Shown one piece after another: positions 17,661 through 25,210 of a DNA stretch of 64,000 nt. The position numbers and the translations under genes were made by a program. Positions within the stretch are counted from its first letter, which is position 1. Each line of letters opens with the position of its first letter. This DNA comes from Methylobacterium mesophilicum (GTDB taxonomy: Bacteria > Pseudomonadota > Alphaproteobacteria > Rhizobiales > Beijerinckiaceae), in the NCBI RefSeq assembly GCF_022179445.1, contig NZ_BPQU01000016.1, forward strand, positions 1-64,000. The letters run 5' to 3'. Under the pieces are notes generated by a model. It searched no databases. It was not told the DNA's origin and worked only from the letters and a program-made list of their open reading frames with translations.

Positions 17661-17909
17661 ATGCCGCCCAAGCTCATGAAGACGATCATCGGGGCCGTGG
17701 TCGCCGTCGCGCTCGCGGCGGCTGTGTCCTACGGGGTGATCAGCCAGCAGACCGCCGACCAGATCCAGACCAAGGCCAACGAGGCGCTGCAGACCGACCA
17801 GACCGCGCCGGCTCCGCAGCAGCAGACCCAACCGGCGCCTCAGACTCCCGGCCCGCAGACTCCGAGCCCGCAGACTCCGAACACGCAGGCGCCCGCGGCC
17901 CGTCCGTAG
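17661..17909 (+). CDS. Small membrane-anchored protein with Gln/Pro/Thr tail
   Basis: An 82-residue protein. A strong AGGAGG site precedes the ATG. One N-terminal membrane helix (TIIGAVVAVALAAAVSYGVI) is followed by an exported or extended tail of QTP repeats (PQTPGPQTPSPQTPN). The repeat units are nearly identical at DNA level, so the tail length probably varies between strains. Function is unknown. Confidence 0.55.
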   Translation: MPPKLMKTIIGAVVAVALAAAVSYGVISQQTADQIQTKANEALQTDQTAPAPQQQTQPAPQTPGPQTPSPQTPNTQAPAARP

Positions 17910-17959
17910 GGGGCGGCCTCCCTCGCTCCACGATGCCGGAGGGGCCCTGGGTCCGCGCC

Positions 17960-18283
17960 TTACTGGAGCGAGCCCGGTCCCGGCGACATCGAGCGCCCGG
18001 CCTCGAGCAGCGCGCGGATCTTCGCGGTGGCGTGGGCGAGGATGTCGGGGCGCGCCTCGTCGTAGGACGTTTCCGTGACGAAGCTCTGGAGCGCCTCCTC
18101 GATCCGGTCCTCGATCTCTTCCATCACCGTCAGGGCCTGTGGGCCCTCCCGGCGCATGTAGGCATCCGCCAGGGCCAGGTAGGCCGCGCTGGCGAGTAGA
18201 AACGCGACTCCGTTGGCTTCCTGCGCCATCTCGGAGCCCGGCTCCGGGCTGCCGGCTTGGTCGTCCGAGAATTCATCGATCAT
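17960..18283 (-). CDS. Hypothetical helical protein
   Basis: A 107-residue soluble protein. It begins MIDEFSDDQAGSPEPGSEMA, continues through helical NGVAFLLASAAYLALADAYM and acidic MEEIEDRIEEALQSF, and ends RSMSPGPGSLQ. An alternative ATG 12 codons upstream (18319) cannot be excluded. The upstream 200 bp are AT-richer than average. No family is recognised. Confidence 0.5.
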   Translation of the reverse strand: MIDEFSDDQAGSPEPGSEMAQEANGVAFLLASAAYLALADAYMRREGPQALTVMEEIEDRIEEALQSFVTETSYDEARPDILAHATAKIRALLEAGRSMSPGPGSLQ

Positions 18284-18485
18284 AAAGTCATGCTCTGCAC
18301 GGAAACCATGCCAGAGCATGTCTCAGTTATTGCGACGCACACAGCTGCAAAGACTGCGTATCAGCTTGACCATAAGGCGTCGAATACTACTTTTGGGTCG
18401 ACGATCTCAGATAATTGCACTCTGTGGTTGTAATTGACCGTGGGGCCGCATCGGTCCGTACCCCAGCTGACAGCGGGCCTTCATC

Positions 18486-18677
18486 CTACACGATACCGCT
18501 GCCGTCGTACGGCCACGGTCGGCCGAGATGGGCCGCGACGGCGGCCGGATCATCGCCGACCGCCTGCACGGCTTCCGTCACATTCTCGACCGGCACCTGA
18601 AGGCGGCGCGCCCAATAGGCGGCCGAACTCGGGTCTTCGACGTTCACACGCTTCGGCTCTTGGGACACATCGGACAT
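18486..18677 (-). CDS. DUF3606 domain protein
   Basis: A 63-residue protein matching the DUF3606 pattern: a VNVEDPSSAAYWARRLQV start, then VTEAVQAVGDDPAAVAAHLG. GGAGG lies five bases before the ATG. DUF3606 proteins are short, often stress-associated proteins of unknown function in alphaproteobacteria. It is a single gene. Confidence 0.85.
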   Translation of the reverse strand: MSDVSQEPKRVNVEDPSSAAYWARRLQVPVENVTEAVQAVGDDPAAVAAHLGRPWPYDGSGIV

Positions 18678-18752
18678 GGCAACCTCCGCCGGGAGAACCG
18701 CCCGGGAACCCGGACGGTTCAGACGCCGGGTCCGCGCCGGGGAGCGTACGAA

Positions 18753-19070
18753 CTACCAGCCGCCGTAGAACCGGCGCGGGCCGTCGTAGCCGCCGGGGCC
18801 GCGCTCATACCCGCCCCCGTGGCCGTACCCGTATCCCGGGCGGCCACCATAGGGGCCGCGGGGGCCGCCATAGCCCCATCCGCGATCGTTGGGACGGCAA
18901 TGGCCCCATGGGTTCGGATGAAAGCCCGGACCGCAGCCGCCGGCCACGCGCTCGATCAGAACGGTGCTGTCCGGCGGCGCGTAACCGAACGGGGCCGCCT
19001 TCGCCGCCGTGCCGGTGGCAAGTCCTGCCGCGACGACCGCGGCGATACCGAGCATCCTGGAACGCACCAT
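18753..19070 (-). CDS. GCG_CRPN-type exported Gly-rich protein
   Basis: A 105-residue exported protein with signal peptide (MLGIAAVVAAGLATGTAAKA). It carries the hallmark GCGPGFHPNPWGHCRPN, which names the GCG_CRPN family, followed by Gly/Tyr/Arg repeats (GYGHGGGYERGPGGYD). The two Cys of the hallmark probably form a disulfide. The reading frame stays open for nearly 300 codons upstream, but the AGGAG-preceded ATG at 19070 with the signal peptide is the evident start. A second member lies at 20.05 kb. Confidence 0.85.
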   Translation of the reverse strand: MVRSRMLGIAAVVAAGLATGTAAKAAPFGYAPPDSTVLIERVAGGCGPGFHPNPWGHCRPNDRGWGYGGPRGPYGGRPGYGYGHGGGYERGPGGYDGPRRFYGGW

Positions 19071-19480
19071 GACCCGATCTCCTGAACCCGTCGGCCCGCA
19101 CCTGCCGGACCGGATGCCCAGAGGATGTGGCCGGCGCCCTGAACCAGTTCTGGTCGGATCGTTCATCAATCCGACGGGAGACTGGATTGATCGATCCCAC
19201 GGCGGCCTTCCTGGATGACGCATCAGGATGGCGTCTTCGCCGATCTCGCACGCTGCGAAGACCTGTGCGGGCGCGCACGGTGCCAGAGTGCCGGCAGGCG
19301 TAGCCGTGTGAACGCCGGATCCGGCAGGCGGTGCGCCGCCAAGGCCCTGTCCGCCGCTTTCGACGCTCTCACCGGTATGCCCATCCTTCTGTACCGTGAC
19401 AGGCTGAACCACCTTCAATTTGGAACGGGCCGGCGGCGAAATTGTTGAGACGCCATATTCACCACAACAGGACAACCCGG
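19071..19480. other. Divergent promoter region
   Basis: This 410-bp gap separates two divergently transcribed exported-protein genes. Apart from an EcfG-like promoter candidate at its right end I see no RNA gene, repeat or convincing reading frame. Confidence 0.6.
19422..19446 (+). promoter_or_regulatory. Candidate EcfG-type stress promoter
   Basis: GGAAC, 16 bases, then TGTT, one mismatch from the EcfG consensus GGAAC-N16/17-CGTT, ending 34 bp before the next ATG. Partial matches of this size also occur by chance, so it is only suggestive. Confidence 0.35.
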
Positions 19481-19888
19481 ATGCGCAAGCTTGCACTCGC
19501 TTCCACGGCACTGCTCGGACTAGGCCTGCTGGCGTCGGCACCCGCCGAGGCTCGCGGCTGGGGTTACGGCGGCGGCTACGGTCATGGCGGCTACGGATAC
19601 CGGGGCGTCGGGTTCCGCGGCGGCTACGGCGGATATCGTGGCTACGGACGCGGCTATGGTTACCGTCGCGGCATCGGTCCGGGCGCGGCCATCGGCCTCG
19701 GCATCGCCGGCCTCGCGGCAGGCGCCATCGTGGCCAACAGCTACGGCGGCTACGGTGGTGGCTACGGCTACGGACGCCCGGTCGGTTACTACGGCGGCGG
19801 CTACGGTTACGCGCCGGCCTACGGCTATGCGCCGGCTTACGGCTACGGCGGCGGCTACGGTTATCCGGCTTACGGTTACGGCTACTGA
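19481..19888 (+). CDS. Exported Gly/Tyr-rich glycine-zipper protein
   Basis: A 135-residue protein with a signal peptide (MRKLALASTALLGLGLLASA) and long GYG repeats (YGGGYGYAPAYGYAPAYG). A central hydrophobic glycine zipper (GPGAAIGLGIAGLAAGAIVA) could insert in, or oligomerise at, a membrane. It has its own excellent terminator and an EcfG-like promoter candidate. Function is unknown; the composition suggests a structural envelope or matrix protein. Confidence 0.75.
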   Translation: MRKLALASTALLGLGLLASAPAEARGWGYGGGYGHGGYGYRGVGFRGGYGGYRGYGRGYGYRRGIGPGAAIGLGIAGLAAGAIVANSYGGYGGGYGYGRPVGYYGGGYGYAPAYGYAPAYGYGGGYGYPAYGYGY

Positions 19889-19918
19889 GCCTCTGACCGC
19901 CTGACGCCATCACCTGTC

Positions 19919-19951
19919 GGGGCACTCGGATTCGATCCGGGTGCCCCTTTT
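19919..19951 (+). terminator. Intrinsic terminator of the glycine-zipper gene
   Basis: A long stem made of GGGGCAC / GTGCCCC and, inside it, CGGAT / ATCCG with a TCG loop, followed by TTTT. It starts 31 bp after the stop codon. Confidence 0.9.
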
Positions 19952-20002
19952 CATGTGCGACGTACTCGGCATCTGATGGCTCGAGGCTGCTGCGGTCCGT
20001 GA

Positions 20003-20033
20003 GAAGCCGCCCGGCGTCGCTCCGGGCGGCTTC
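20003..20033 (-). terminator. Intrinsic terminator of the second GCG_CRPN gene
   Basis: A 12-bp perfect stem (GAAGCCGCCCGG / CCGGGCGGCTTC) with a 7-base loop, 18 bp past the stop of the minus-strand gene. It is symmetrical and could stop transcription from both sides of this convergent junction. Confidence 0.8.
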
Positions 20034-20051
20034 GTTCAGGTCAAGGTCGGA

Positions 20052-20351
20052 TCACCAGCGGTGGTGCCAGCCACCGTGCCGGTAGCCGCCGTGCCAGCCC
20101 CAGGGCCGGTGGAACCCGACGGGGCGATAGCCGCCCCAGCGATGCCAGCGGGGGCCGTACCAGCCGACCCTGCGGTAGCCGTAGAAGACCGGCCGGACCA
20201 CGACGGGACGGTAGATGACGTTCGGTCGGCAGTACCCGTCATAGCCGCGGTGGCCGCCGAACCCGCATCCATCGCGAGCCTGCGCGGTACCGGCCGTCGC
20301 TGCAATCGTTCCCAGTGCCAGGGCTGCCGCGCCAACAAGCTTGAGTCGCAT
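20052..20351 (-). CDS. GCG_CRPN-type exported protein, Trp/His/Tyr-rich
   Basis: A 99-residue exported protein with a strong AGGAGG site and signal peptide (LKLVGAAALALGTIAATAGT). The mature part begins with the GCG_CRPN hallmark in compact form (DGCGFGGHRGYDGYCRPN). The remainder is unusually rich in Trp, His, Tyr and Arg (WHRWGGYRPVGFHRPWGWHG), which suggests metal or surface binding. It is a paralogue of the family member at 18.75 kb. Confidence 0.8.
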   Translation of the reverse strand: MRLKLVGAAALALGTIAATAGTAQARDGCGFGGHRGYDGYCRPNVIYRPVVVRPVFYGYRRVGWYGPRWHRWGGYRPVGFHRPWGWHGGYRHGGWHHRW

Positions 20352-20580
20352 CTGCACCTCCTCTGCTGCGATGGCCTGAAAAAATCGATCCCCGCGGGAG
20401 GGTTGCAGGTTTCTACGATCGAATACGTTGCCAATTGTATCTGGCTGAGGGGACTCACCTTATCGTTACCTGCGCGGCGGTGCCGGCGCCCGATCCTGAG
20501 GCCGTCACGAACCCGATCGGCGGATATCCGAGGTCCGGCGACGGCTGGCTGTCACCACCTGCCTGACCGCGGCGGAGACG

Positions 20581-21249
20581 TCACACGCCCAGGGCGAGGG
20601 AGAGGCGCTCGCGGGCCCGGCTGACCCGGCTCTTCACCGTACCGGGCTGGCACCCGAGGATCGTGGCCGCCTCCTCGTAGACGAGACCCTCCAGCACCAC
20701 GAGCAGGAGGGTTTCCCGCTGCTCGGTCGGGAGATCGTTCAGGGCCGCCTGCAACTCGGCGAGGCCGATGCGATGCTCCTGCTCGGGCGGCAGGCTCAGG
20801 CGGGACGCATGGGTCCCGTCGACGTCCTCGACCTCGCGCCGAGACCGCAGCCCCTGGTTGATGTGCGCGTTGCGCAGGATCGTGAACAGCCAAGCGATCA
20901 GGTTCGTGCCGGGCTGGAAGCGGGCGCGATGCTCCCACGCCTTCAGCAAGGTCCCCTGCACCATGTCGTCCGCCTCGGCCGCGCTGCCGGCGCGGACCAT
21001 CGCGAACCGGCGCAGGCGTGGCACCGCCGCGATAAGGCCGTCGCTGAACGCCTGCGAGACCTGCCGCTCCACCTGAGCATCGCGCAGGGCGGCCCGGAGC
21101 CGCAGCAGGACCTGCCCGAGTCGCGTTCCGGGATCGACCTCCTCCATGGAGGGCAGGATCTCGTTCAACCGGCGGCCGATCAGGTCCTGGACATGCCGCG
21201 GCAACCCCTCGGTCGTCGAAGGTCCGTCAGGTGCTTCACGCGAGAGCAT
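20581..21249 (-). CDS. EcfG-type sigma factor with NepR-like N-terminal extension
   Basis: A 222-residue ECF sigma factor of the alphaproteobacterial general-stress (EcfG/ECF15) type. Region 2 (~70-137) contains ADDMVQGTLLKAW and the NLIAWLFTILRN core; region 4 (~163-217) contains LPTEQRETLLLVVLEGLVYE and GTVKSRVSRARERL. Ordinary EcfG proteins are ~180-200 residues and start directly with region 2. Here residues ~16-57 (LPRHVQDLIGRRLNEILPSM, then P-x2-RLGQVLLRLRAAL) align with the anti-sigma factor NepR, such as the one at 41 kb. This suggests a self-inhibiting or decoy sigma factor. A small palindrome covers the ribosome site. It is a single gene with no phyR or nepR beside it. Confidence 0.9.
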   Translation of the reverse strand: MLSREAPDGPSTTEGLPRHVQDLIGRRLNEILPSMEEVDPGTRLGQVLLRLRAALRDAQVERQVSQAFSDGLIAAVPRLRRFAMVRAGSAAEADDMVQGTLLKAWEHRARFQPGTNLIAWLFTILRNAHINQGLRSRREVEDVDGTHASRLSLPPEQEHRIGLAELQAALNDLPTEQRETLLLVVLEGLVYEEAATILGCQPGTVKSRVSRARERLSLALGV

Positions 21250-21967
21250 GGGAAGGACCGTCCTTCTTCCGTACGGGAGCGCCCATCGGCCCCTGTACGA
21301 CGCTGTTCAGATCACGCGTTCTGGCTGGTTGATCCTGCTCACGTCAATGATCCGAGTATACCAGTCCAGGCCCGGACGTTCACGCAACCGGTAACGGTCG
21401 GTCCGATTTCGCGCCGCGACCCGGCGTAGGGTGAAGCGCGACCGTCATCGGTTCGGATTCGGGCTGCAAGATCGGTTCATTCGCGCTTTCGGCGGCGGTG
21501 GAAGCTCCGGGCCATTCCTCATGGCGGCCGGAGGGCGGCACGCTGTCGATCTGGAACTCCTCGTCGCCGGACGGCCGTCACGTCGCTGACTTGACGGAGG
21601 ACACGTCCGAAGCGCCGACCTTACCCGTCCCACCGCGGCCCCGGGCCGCTTACCCGCGTCGCGGCCGATCCGCGACGCGGGTGTTCGACGTAAACTCAGA
21701 CGGATCCGCCGCGGCGGGATCGGAGCGCGACGGGGCGCATCCGGGTGCATCGCTTGGGTCGCAGCCACCGCCCAGGCGGATCTGCACCCAACGCCTCAGC
21801 CAACACGTCCCGCATGCCGCTCGCGCGAAACCAGCAGACCTTGGCCGGGCGACCGTCCATCAGCGCTGGACATACGGACGAACCGAAGTCGCCCGCTGTT
21901 CGACAGTCGAGCGGCATGTCGGCCGCTTGGAGAATGTGAATTGGGGCAGGCGCTTGAGCCACGTGAG
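21250..21967. other. Long intergenic region upstream of the fused sigma factor
   Basis: This 718-bp stretch separates the sigma gene from the tRNA. It should carry the sigma promoter near 21300-21400. The only strong structure is the 13-bp hairpin at 21652-21682. Several short frames cross it on both strands, but they are Arg/Pro-rich, lack ribosome sites and match nothing I know, so I annotate no gene. It could be the remains of deleted genes. Confidence 0.55.
21652..21682. other. Perfect 13-bp hairpin
   Basis: ACCCGCGTCGCGG and CCGCGACGCGGGT around the loop CCGAT. No T-run follows on either strand. It may be a Rho-dependent-type stop, a protein-binding palindrome or part of an RNA. Confidence 0.6.
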
Positions 21968-22059
21968 TGGCGGAGACGGAGGGATTCGAACCCTCGATAC
22001 CCCTTTCGGGGCATGCTCATTTAGCAAACGAGTGCCTTCAGCCGCTCGGCCACGTCTCC
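21968..22059 (-). tRNA. tRNA-Ser, anticodon GCU
   Basis: A complete 92-nt type II (long variable arm) tRNA with the CCA end encoded. The acceptor arm GGAGACG pairs with CGTCTCC, the T arm has GGGTTCGAATCCC, and the anticodon loop is TTGCTAA, giving GCU (reads AGC/AGU serine codons). The variable arm is GCATGCCCCGAAAGGGGTATC. Confidence 0.97.
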
Positions 22060-22071
22060 GGCGCTCTGGCT

Positions 22072-22917
22072 CTAGAAGGTCGGATCGGGCGGGTCAACCC
22101 GATCCGGACCGGTGGCGGTGCGGCGGCGGCGTTCGTAGTGTTTGGCGATGCGCAGATGCCGCGAGATCGCGTAGTTCATGGCCGTCAGGAAGCCGTAGGT
22201 GCCGCGCACGACGTGGCGTCGGCCGAGATAGGCCTTGAGGAAGTTGCCCGGCAGCTCGACGAACACGCGCCAGGTGGGAATCACCACGCCCCGGGCCTCG
22301 AGGTCGTCCGCCTGCTGGTCGGAGTAGCGGTTGAGCTTGTCCAGCTGATCGCCGAGCGAGCGCACCGAGAAATGGTGGATCACCCCGCGCAGGCGGCCGG
22401 GTTTCACCCCGGGCTCCAGGGCGACGCGGTCGTGGACCGGGGAGGCCGCGTAGCGCCCCCGGTCCTTGCGATAGAGGCGAACCGGAGTCAGCCGGTAGGC
22501 CCACGGGTGGGGCCGGCCCTCGCCCGGAAAGACCTCCGCGATGCCGATCCGCCAGGCCGGCCGGCTGGGCTCGCCGGAGGCGAACAGGGTGCGGATCTCG
22601 GCCGCCAGCTCGGCGGGGACGACCTCGTCGGCGTCGAGGTTCAGCAGCCAGACGTGCCGGCACTGCTCCTCGGCGAAGCGCTTCTGCGGACCGTAGCCGG
22701 GCCAGGGCTTGTGGATCACCCGGGCGCCCAGCGCGGTCGCCAGGGCCTGGGTGCCGTCCGTGGAACCCGAATCGACGACCACGAGGTCGTCGGTCAGGTC
22801 GCGCACCGCCCGGATGGTGGCGCCGATCCGGTCCGCCTCGTTCCGCGCGATGATGAAGATCGACAGGGGCAGCGGTCCCGCGCCGGCTTCTCGCAAGCCC
22901 ACCGGCGCGCCGGTCAC
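22072..22917 (-). CDS. Family 2 glycosyltransferase, WaaE/KdtX-like
   Basis: A 281-residue cytoplasmic-face glycosyltransferase with a GT-A fold. It shows the usual opening LSIFIIARNEADRIG, then DDLVVVDSGSTDGT and the metal-binding LLNLDADEVV. The PWPGYGPQKRFAEE and VHDRVAL segments match the WaaE/KdtX group, which adds sugars to the lipopolysaccharide core. The start overlaps the lysA stop by four bases (ATGA), so it is translationally coupled to lysA. The sugar donor and acceptor cannot be told from the sequence. Confidence 0.88.
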   Translation of the reverse strand: MTGAPVGLREAGAGPLPLSIFIIARNEADRIGATIRAVRDLTDDLVVVDSGSTDGTQALATALGARVIHKPWPGYGPQKRFAEEQCRHVWLLNLDADEVVPAELAAEIRTLFASGEPSRPAWRIGIAEVFPGEGRPHPWAYRLTPVRLYRKDRGRYAASPVHDRVALEPGVKPGRLRGVIHHFSVRSLGDQLDKLNRYSDQQADDLEARGVVIPTWRVFVELPGNFLKAYLGRRHVVRGTYGFLTAMNYAISRHLRIAKHYERRRRTATGPDRVDPPDPTF

Positions 22918-24182
22918 GCCAGCCAGTCCGGCACTCGATCGAGGGCGACGAGATCCTCCACGCTCATGCGCGGGCGCACCACGGCCGCCCGGTCGCCGCG
23001 CACCAGCACCTCCGGCACGAGGGCGCGGGTGTTGTAGGTGCCGGCCTGGACCGCCCCGTAGGCGCCCGCGCTCATCACGGCGATCAGGTCGCCCGCCTGC
23101 ACCGCGGGCATCTCGCGGTTGAGGGCGAGATAGTCGCCGGTCTCGCAGACCGGGCCGACCACGTCGGCGACGATGCGGGGCGTGTCCGGCCCCGGCTCGG
23201 CGACGGGGCGCAGGCCGTGATACGCCTCGTACAGGGTGGGGCGGATCAGGTCGTTCATCGCCGCGTCGATGATCACGAAGGTGCGCCCCTCGGACTGCTT
23301 CACGTACAGCACCCGGGTCACCAGGATCCCGGCATTGCCGGAAATCATCCGGCCGATCTCGAAGACCGGGCGCAGGCCGAGCGGCGTGAAATGCGGACGC
23401 AGGGTCTCGGCCAGGGCGGCGGGGTCGGGCGGCGGGGCGTTGTCGTCCCGGTACGGGATGCCGAGACCCCCGCCGAAATCGATGTGGCGCAGGGGATGGC
23501 CGGCCGCCAGCAACTGCCGGGCGAGGTCGGCGAGCAGCCGTGCCGCGCTGGCGAACGGGGCCAAGTCGGTGATCTGGCTGCCGATATGCATGTCGACGCC
23601 GTGGATCGCGATCCCCGGCAGGGCGGCGGCCGCGGCATAGACCTCCGGGGCCCGGGTGATCGGGATACCGAACTTGTTCTCGTACTTGCCGGTGGAGATC
23701 TTGGCGTGGGTGCCGGCATCCACGTCCGGGTTGACCCGCACCGAGACGGGGGCCGTCAGACCGAGGCCGGTTGCCGTCTCGGACAGCTGGGCGAGTTCGG
23801 GCTCGCTCTCGACGTTGAAGCAGAAGATTCCGGCCTGGAGCGCCGCCACCATCTCGTCCCGGGTCTTGCCGACGCCGGAAAACACGATCTTGGCCGGATC
23901 GACCCCGGCCGCGAGCGCCCGATGCAGCTCGCCGCCCGAGACGATATCCATGCCCGCGCCCTGGGCGGCGAGGGTCCGCAGCACGGCCTGATTCGAATTC
24001 GACTTCATGGCGAAGCAGACCAGCGCGTCGTCGCCCGCGAAGGCCTCCGCGAAGACCCGGTAGTGCCGCTCCAGGGTGGCGCTGCTGTAGCAGTAGAAGG
24101 GCGTGCCGACTTCCGCTGCGAGATCCGTCAGATCGACGTCCTCGGCCTGCAGGCGACCGTCGCGATAGTGGAAATGGTGCAT
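22914..24182 (-). CDS. lysA: Diaminopimelate decarboxylase
   Basis: The 422-residue PLP enzyme that converts meso-diaminopimelate to L-lysine, the last step of lysine synthesis. Key features are the PLP lysine K60 in CFAMKSNSNQAVL, the HIGSQITDL segment, the phosphate loop GGGLGIPY, and the active-site Cys in PVCETGDYLA. I chose ATG 24182 (MHHFHYRDGRLQAEDV); a longer frame upstream does not resemble the family. It lies between lptM and a glycosyltransferase, the common lptM-lysA order of alphaproteobacteria. Confidence 0.96.
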   Translation of the reverse strand: MHHFHYRDGRLQAEDVDLTDLAAEVGTPFYCYSSATLERHYRVFAEAFAGDDALVCFAMKSNSNQAVLRTLAAQGAGMDIVSGGELHRALAAGVDPAKIVFSGVGKTRDEMVAALQAGIFCFNVESEPELAQLSETATGLGLTAPVSVRVNPDVDAGTHAKISTGKYENKFGIPITRAPEVYAAAAALPGIAIHGVDMHIGSQITDLAPFASAARLLADLARQLLAAGHPLRHIDFGGGLGIPYRDDNAPPPDPAALAETLRPHFTPLGLRPVFEIGRMISGNAGILVTRVLYVKQSEGRTFVIIDAAMNDLIRPTLYEAYHGLRPVAEPGPDTPRIVADVVGPVCETGDYLALNREMPAVQAGDLIAVMSAGAYGAVQAGTYNTRALVPEVLVRGDRAAVVRPRMSVEDLVALDRVPDWLA

Positions 24183-24316
24183 CTCGGCCGTGTCTCTCCT
24201 GCGTGCCGGAGCGCGGGGTGTTTCCCGTGAAACATCCCGGCCGCCTGCCGGCGGGGCGCCCATCGACGAGGGCGCGACACGGCGCAGGCGCGGAGGCGGC
24301 CTCCGGCAGAAGCCGT

Positions 24317-24664
24317 CTACAGCAGCGGATCGAGAATGAAAGGCTCCTTGGGGATCCGGTAGCCGCGCTTCGCGCCGCGGCCGGTCTCGATCGGTGCCCC
24401 GGTGCCGCCCGGCGGAACCGCCGCGATGGACAGCTCGTCCCCGGCCCGCACGGCAGCCGCCGTCGGCTCTTCCGCGCCGCCGCCGAGGCCGACCGAGACC
24501 GGCAGGGTCCGGCGGCCGGCGACCGCGTCGGAGCCCGCCTGCGCGGCCGGGGACGGGGCCGCGGTCTGCGGTGGCTCCAGGGAGCCGCGTCGGCCGCAGG
24601 CGGCGAGCGCCAGGGCGACGAGGCCGGAAGCGGCGAGGAGCTTCAGGGCGGGAGACGACAACAT
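24317..24664 (-). CDS. lptM: LptM-like small lipoprotein
   Basis: A 115-residue lipoprotein upstream of lysA. The signal ends in a clear lipobox (LVALALAACGRRG), and the mature start CGRRGSLEPP matches the short CGxKGPLxxP motif of LptM (YifL). LptM helps assemble the LptD-LptE lipopolysaccharide translocon in the outer membrane of enterobacteria. The protein is longer than E. coli LptM, with an Ala/Pro linker and a conserved-looking end (GYRIPKEPFILDPLL) common in this alphaproteobacterial form. Confidence 0.85.
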   Translation of the reverse strand: MLSSPALKLLAASGLVALALAACGRRGSLEPPQTAAPSPAAQAGSDAVAGRRTLPVSVGLGGGAEEPTAAAVRAGDELSIAAVPPGGTGAPIETGRGAKRGYRIPKEPFILDPLL

Positions 24665-24780
24665 CGCGCGAGGATCCGGCGGGCTCGGCGCCGGCGCTCG
24701 AGGGCCGGCGGGAGCCTCACCTTAGCGGTTGGCGGGCGCCGGCGCGAGCGCCGACCCGCCACAGCAAGCCGGGCTTGGCC

Positions 24781-25083
24781 TCAGCCGCGCTGATCCTTGG
24801 TCCCGCGTGCGCCCTGCTTGCCCTTGGCCGGGGCGTCCTGCTGCTGCTGGGCCTCGTAGGCGTCGATCGCCCGGCGGCAATTCTCGCTGAGCTTCTTCCA
24901 GTTCTTCTGGAAGCAGGCGTCGGTGGCCGGATCGTCGGGGGCCAGGTTGCCGCAATAGGTCAGATAATCGCCGGTGCAGTATTTCTTCAGGGTCTCGTTG
25001 CCGCGCTTCGACTGCTGCGCCGCGGCCGGCAGCGTCAGGGCGGTAGCCGCCGCGACGGCGAGAAGGATTGGCTTCAGGCGCAT
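24781..25083 (-). CDS. Exported cysteine-containing protein
   Basis: A 100-residue exported protein. A signal peptide (PILLAVAAATALTLPAAAQ) is followed by a four-Cys domain: KKYCTGDYLTYCGNL, then ATDACFQKNWKKLSENCRRA. The spacing suggests two disulfides and resembles cysteine-rich-repeat proteins seen in Rhizobiales. A charged Gln/Lys-rich tail closes it. A start seven codons earlier is also possible. Function is unknown. Confidence 0.65.
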   Translation of the reverse strand: MRLKPILLAVAAATALTLPAAAQQSKRGNETLKKYCTGDYLTYCGNLAPDDPATDACFQKNWKKLSENCRRAIDAYEAQQQQDAPAKGKQGARGTKDQRG

Positions 25084-25210
25084 GGGGATACGTACCATCT
25101 CTCGGAGGCAGGAATGTCGGGAAAAGTCCCGGTTGCGATGATGCCTTTGCATGGTCGAAACAAGGCAATCAGCGAACGTTTCTCAGCGGCGATCGGGCTT
25201 TGCGCTCCGA

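Noticed and set aside
18753..19925. 390-codon version of the GCG_CRPN protein
   Set aside because: The upstream 285 codons are Arg/Ser-rich and overlap another gene; the signal peptide and AGGAG site fix the start at 19070.
21445..21768. Minus-strand frame of 107 codons between the sigma gene and the tRNA
   Set aside because: Arg/Pro/Ser-rich low-complexity translation with no ribosome site; it spans the 13-bp hairpin.
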